Positions 52,501 to 64,000 of a stretch of DNA of 64,000 nucleotides are shown here, in pieces; position 1 is the first letter of the stretch; each line of letters opens with the position of its first letter. The notes under the pieces are model-generated. The model worked only from the letters and a program-made list of their open reading frames with translations. It did not search any database and was not told where the DNA came from. Source of the stretch: Membranipora membranacea (Eukaryota > Bryozoa > Gymnolaemata > Cheilostomatida > Membraniporidae). Both the position numbers and the translations under genes were made by a program. The DNA is taken from assembly GCA_914767715.1 (NCBI GenBank), contig OU612065.1, positions 17,858,001 through 17,922,000 of the forward strand, written 5' to 3'.

Positions 52501-53229
52501 GTCCCGCCACCACCACCTATGCCACCAGGTAAAGCATCATGTCAACCTTACTCGATGGGAATTACTCTACCTTTTTGTGTAATAATGGTATGATTCAAGG
52601 AGTAAAGAAAATAATGACTGTGGCTTTCAAGTGATATCGATTGTAACATTTTTTCCAAATAAATACTAATGGTTTTTTATTCTGTTATAGGCGGAAGTAA
52701 TTACGCAGCTCCACCACCTCCCCCACCATCCGGTTCGGGAGGTAACTCATGGTGTAAGTATACACACCTGTCCTAAGCTAAAGTCATTAAGTTGACATGT
52801 TGCCCAGCAATTACTTGTATATCTCTTCTGACTGGAAACTTAGATTTAAAATCAGGAGATAGTTTCTTGGTGGCAATTCAAAGCTCAAGCTATTGTGAAA
52901 GGGTTACAGTTAGGGCTCTCTTGCTTAGTATCATAATGTATACGCCCAGCTTGATGCAAAGATCTCTTTATTAAAATTCTACCTATATTGGACGGATACG
53001 TGTATGCAAACCTCATGGTTATGATAATATTTGCGTAATTGCAGCAAACAACTCAGCGCCATGGCAGCAGTCATCAGCTCCTGCTCCACCGTGGCAGCAG
53101 CAGAGTAGCTATGGTGGAGCTAACCCAGCAGCACCACCTCCCCCTCCACCACCAAACTCTGGATACTCTTCTTCTGGATTCGGCAACTACACTCCTGCAC
53201 CGCTACCACCTCCCCCACCTCCACAGTAA
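46574..53229 (+). CDS. SF1: Splicing factor 1 (branch-point binding protein)
   Basis: Exons: 46574-46604, 47421-47564, 47999-48074, 49364-49516, 49712-49832, 50063-50215, 50512-50633, 51069-51309, 51531-52111, 52419-52528, 52691-52753, 53045-53229. All phases match, giving 659 aa. Residues 21-28 (KRKRKSRW, Trp28) form the UHM-ligand motif that binds U2AF large subunit. RSPSP (84-88) is the conserved kinase-site motif before the KH-QUA2 domain (about 135-265) with its GPRG loop at 163-166. One CCHC zinc knuckle lies at C285, C288, H293 and C298. SF1 binds the intron branch point with U2AF during early spliceosome assembly. The C-terminus has an unusual RGG/RFD repeat region and ends in a Pro-rich tail. 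An in-frame stop at 46562-46564 fixes the start. Confidence 0.96.
47044..47075. repeat. Small CAATGAACT/AGTTCATTG hairpin
   Basis: Perfect 9-bp arms at 47044-47052 and 47067-47075 flank a purine-rich loop. The same arms occur at 61513-61562, and AGAGGGAGTTCATTGATG is shared exactly with that site on the opposite strand. It abuts the larger hairpin at 47072. Confidence 0.6.
47072..47200. repeat. Long near-perfect hairpin in SF1 intron 1
   Basis: Arms 47084-47135 and 47137-47188 are reverse complements over 52 bp, with one mismatch seen and a one-base centre at 47136. The pairing continues outward through a small bulge to GATGCATA (47074-47081) and its complement near 47193-47200. The inner arm contains TACAAGCATGTCCAGTATC. 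It could be a young fold-back element, a small-RNA hairpin or an assembly fold-back. Confidence 0.85.
47757..47824 (+). other. SF1: Possible poison cassette exon in SF1 intron 2
   Basis: A 68-nt segment is bounded by TTTCAG and GTTTGT. Joined to the preceding exon it reads nine codons and then TGA, so inclusion would truncate SF1 before the KH domain. Splicing factors often use such exons for self-limitation. Only the splice-like edges support it. Confidence 0.3.
51847..52090 (+). repeat. SF1: Degenerate RFDQGPPPS-coding repeat in SF1
   Basis: Within exon 51531-52111, an RGG-rich stretch passes into a run of RFD-containing units of about 8-10 residues (RFDQGPPSS and variants, roughly residues 453-535; nine RFD motifs are countable from residue ~445). 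The DNA repeat keeps an alternative + frame open from 51628 to 52122, which I regard as a by-product. Confidence 0.85.
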
Positions 53230-53292
53230 ACAATATACCCATGTCTCAACAGACTGGAAAGCTTGGTTGTTAAAATCTTGAAGAGAAAATGC

Positions 53293-53298
53293 AATAAA
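53293..53298 (+). terminator. Polyadenylation signal, SF1
   Basis: An AATAAA lies 64 nt after the SF1 stop codon. A second at 53494-53499 allows a longer 3' UTR. Confidence 0.6.
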
Positions 53299-53663
53299 TG
53301 AGAATATGGAAATGGTTTGGTTTAAAACAAGCCAGTGAAGTTAAGTAAACTAACAGTCATGTCAACTTTTAACCTCTATTTTTCTATGAGAAATGAATTA
53401 ATTTGCCTATGGTTCAAATTGACACCATTGATATTGTATATAGCATTTTTTGCAAATATTGTGTGGCCAAAAAATATACTATCAAAACCATCAAATAAAG
53501 AGTTATTACAAATTGATGTTGGAAATGCTAGTTTTATTGTTAGTACAGTATATTACAGTGTCATCCATCCACATAAGAGAGTAATATCGATAATTGAATT
53601 ATAACATAATGTCATTACAACTTTCCTCAAGCTAGTACAATAGAATAATATTTAAACATAAAA

Positions 53664-53669
53664 TTTATT
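53664..53669 (-). terminator. Polyadenylation signal, calcineurin A
   Basis: On the minus strand AATAAA is read from 53669 to 53664, about 630 nt after the calcineurin stop codon. It is the best-placed signal before SF1. Confidence 0.55.
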
Positions 53670-54295
53670 TTCTTGCTCTAGGATTCTGAATTGGCACTGA
53701 ATAGTAATTTTATGTATTTAGTTACTTCGTCAATGCAGCAGACAATCGGAAAAAAGCTAGAGGGTGTAGTTTTGTGTGATAGGATGACATGATGAAATGA
53801 TGAGGCCCAGACATAACAAAAGAAATGTTCTCGTATACCAAGCGATAAATATTTCAAAGGAAAAGCCAACATAATCACTTGAAACAAGGAGTTGCTTTCT
53901 CCGAAAAAGATTAATTCACCGAGAAGACAACTGATGGATCATATTGGGGATACAAGTTGAGATATTTTTGTGTTGATAAACGAGGACCTGCCTCAGGCTT
54001 GAGGGGCACAAGGGCAGACAACTATACAGGGGAGCCGGTTGAAAAAAACAATAACTCGCTAGAATAGAATACATCTCAAAATAAATAGAGTAATGTTAGC
54101 TTAACTTTATCTGACTAGATGTTTGAGATGTGTTCTTAGTTTTACATCGTCCGGACACTGTAGACTTCACGTATCTCTCCATTCCGAAAAAAAGAAACAA
54201 TTATAACTAGACAGGCAGGGTTATGCCCCCTCTTGGCTCAACATTCAACAGAATCAAGGTTATAACTTAGTGATATCGTTGGCGGCAAGTCACTA

Positions 54296-63595
<9,300 letters not shown>

Positions 63596-64000
63596 CTGCA
63601 AAAATGTCAAGAACAGACTTTAGATAATCATACAAGATTTCCAAAAAAATGACCTTTTACCATCATATTCTGCCTGACATGCATACGGCTAAAGCCATTG
63701 ATTGTCGTTGATTGTCCGGTGGGCACCTGGTCATTTATGATTATTAATACTAGTAAAATTGTTGGCACTTGGCAACCTGTAAATGTTTGTATATAATATA
63801 TGGTAGTGTTATGTGACTGACACCACATAGTGTATATGACTGACACCACATAGTAGGCTAAGGAAGGATATATACTGTGATAATAAACATATCATTGCCA
63901 GTATGGATATTATCATTACTTGACATTATTAGATGGAGTGACATGGCCTTCATGCCTCTCTATCACAATAATGATAGTAATTTTATGTTTTATCTCAAAA

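Larger units (their letters stand above)
53230..54295. other. Converging 3' UTRs of SF1 and calcineurin A
   Basis: There is no coding exon here. SF1 has AATAAA at 53293-53298 and 53494-53499. The minus-strand calcineurin gene has AATAAA at 53669-53664. The two transcripts may thus end about 100-200 bp apart without overlapping. Confidence 0.65.

Overview
The window is animal nuclear DNA. It is A+T-rich and holds long multi-exon genes with GT-AG introns, tRNA-derived SINEs and fold-back elements. I see no operons, CRISPR arrays, phage or virus genes. The gene set (CDC14 with its long tail, a TMEM200-type protein, high-affinity choline transporter, PGC-1, SF1, calcineurin A) and intron density suggest a bilaterian invertebrate. 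A deuterostome such as a hemichordate or echinoderm is my best guess, but the sequence does not settle it.

Layout: six genes alternate in strand. (1) CDC14 dual-specificity phosphatase, +, 265-17341. (2) An apparently intronless TMEM200-like two-pass membrane protein, -, 21977-20295. (3) SLC5A7 choline transporter, +, 29255-36801. (4) PPARGC1 (PGC-1-like coactivator), -, 45697-37626. (5) SF1 branch-point binding protein, +, 46574-53229. (6) Calcineurin A (PPP3C), -, 3' part only, 63595-54296; its upstream exons lie beyond the window end. Genes 1/2, 3/4 and 5/6 converge. Genes 2/3 and 4/5 diverge, and PPARGC1/SF1 share an upstream gap of about 0.9 kb. I rebuilt exons by hand from splice signals, protein-family similarity and phase. 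All five spliced models keep frame at every junction: about 588, 578, 1090 and 659 codons for the complete four, and the C-terminal 236 codons for calcineurin without its optional exons.

The most notable observations are alternative-exon architectures. CDC14 carries two separate pairs of duplicated, phase-matched exons, and in each pair the frame survives only if exactly one member is used. Calcineurin A carries two phase 1-1 cassette exons (27 and 186 nt) just before its calmodulin-binding helix. The last SLC5A7 exon is preceded by a 179-bp tandem copy of its own 5' part, including the acceptor site. SLC5A7 also appears to use a GC-AG first intron that contains a tRNA-like sequence. Introns hold several fold-back elements, including a ~516-bp MITE-like element and a nearly perfect ~52-bp-arm hairpin.

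The genes do not form one pathway. Calcineurin and PGC-1 are linked in vertebrate muscle signalling, but nothing in the sequence shows that their proximity is functional. I found no new multi-gene system.
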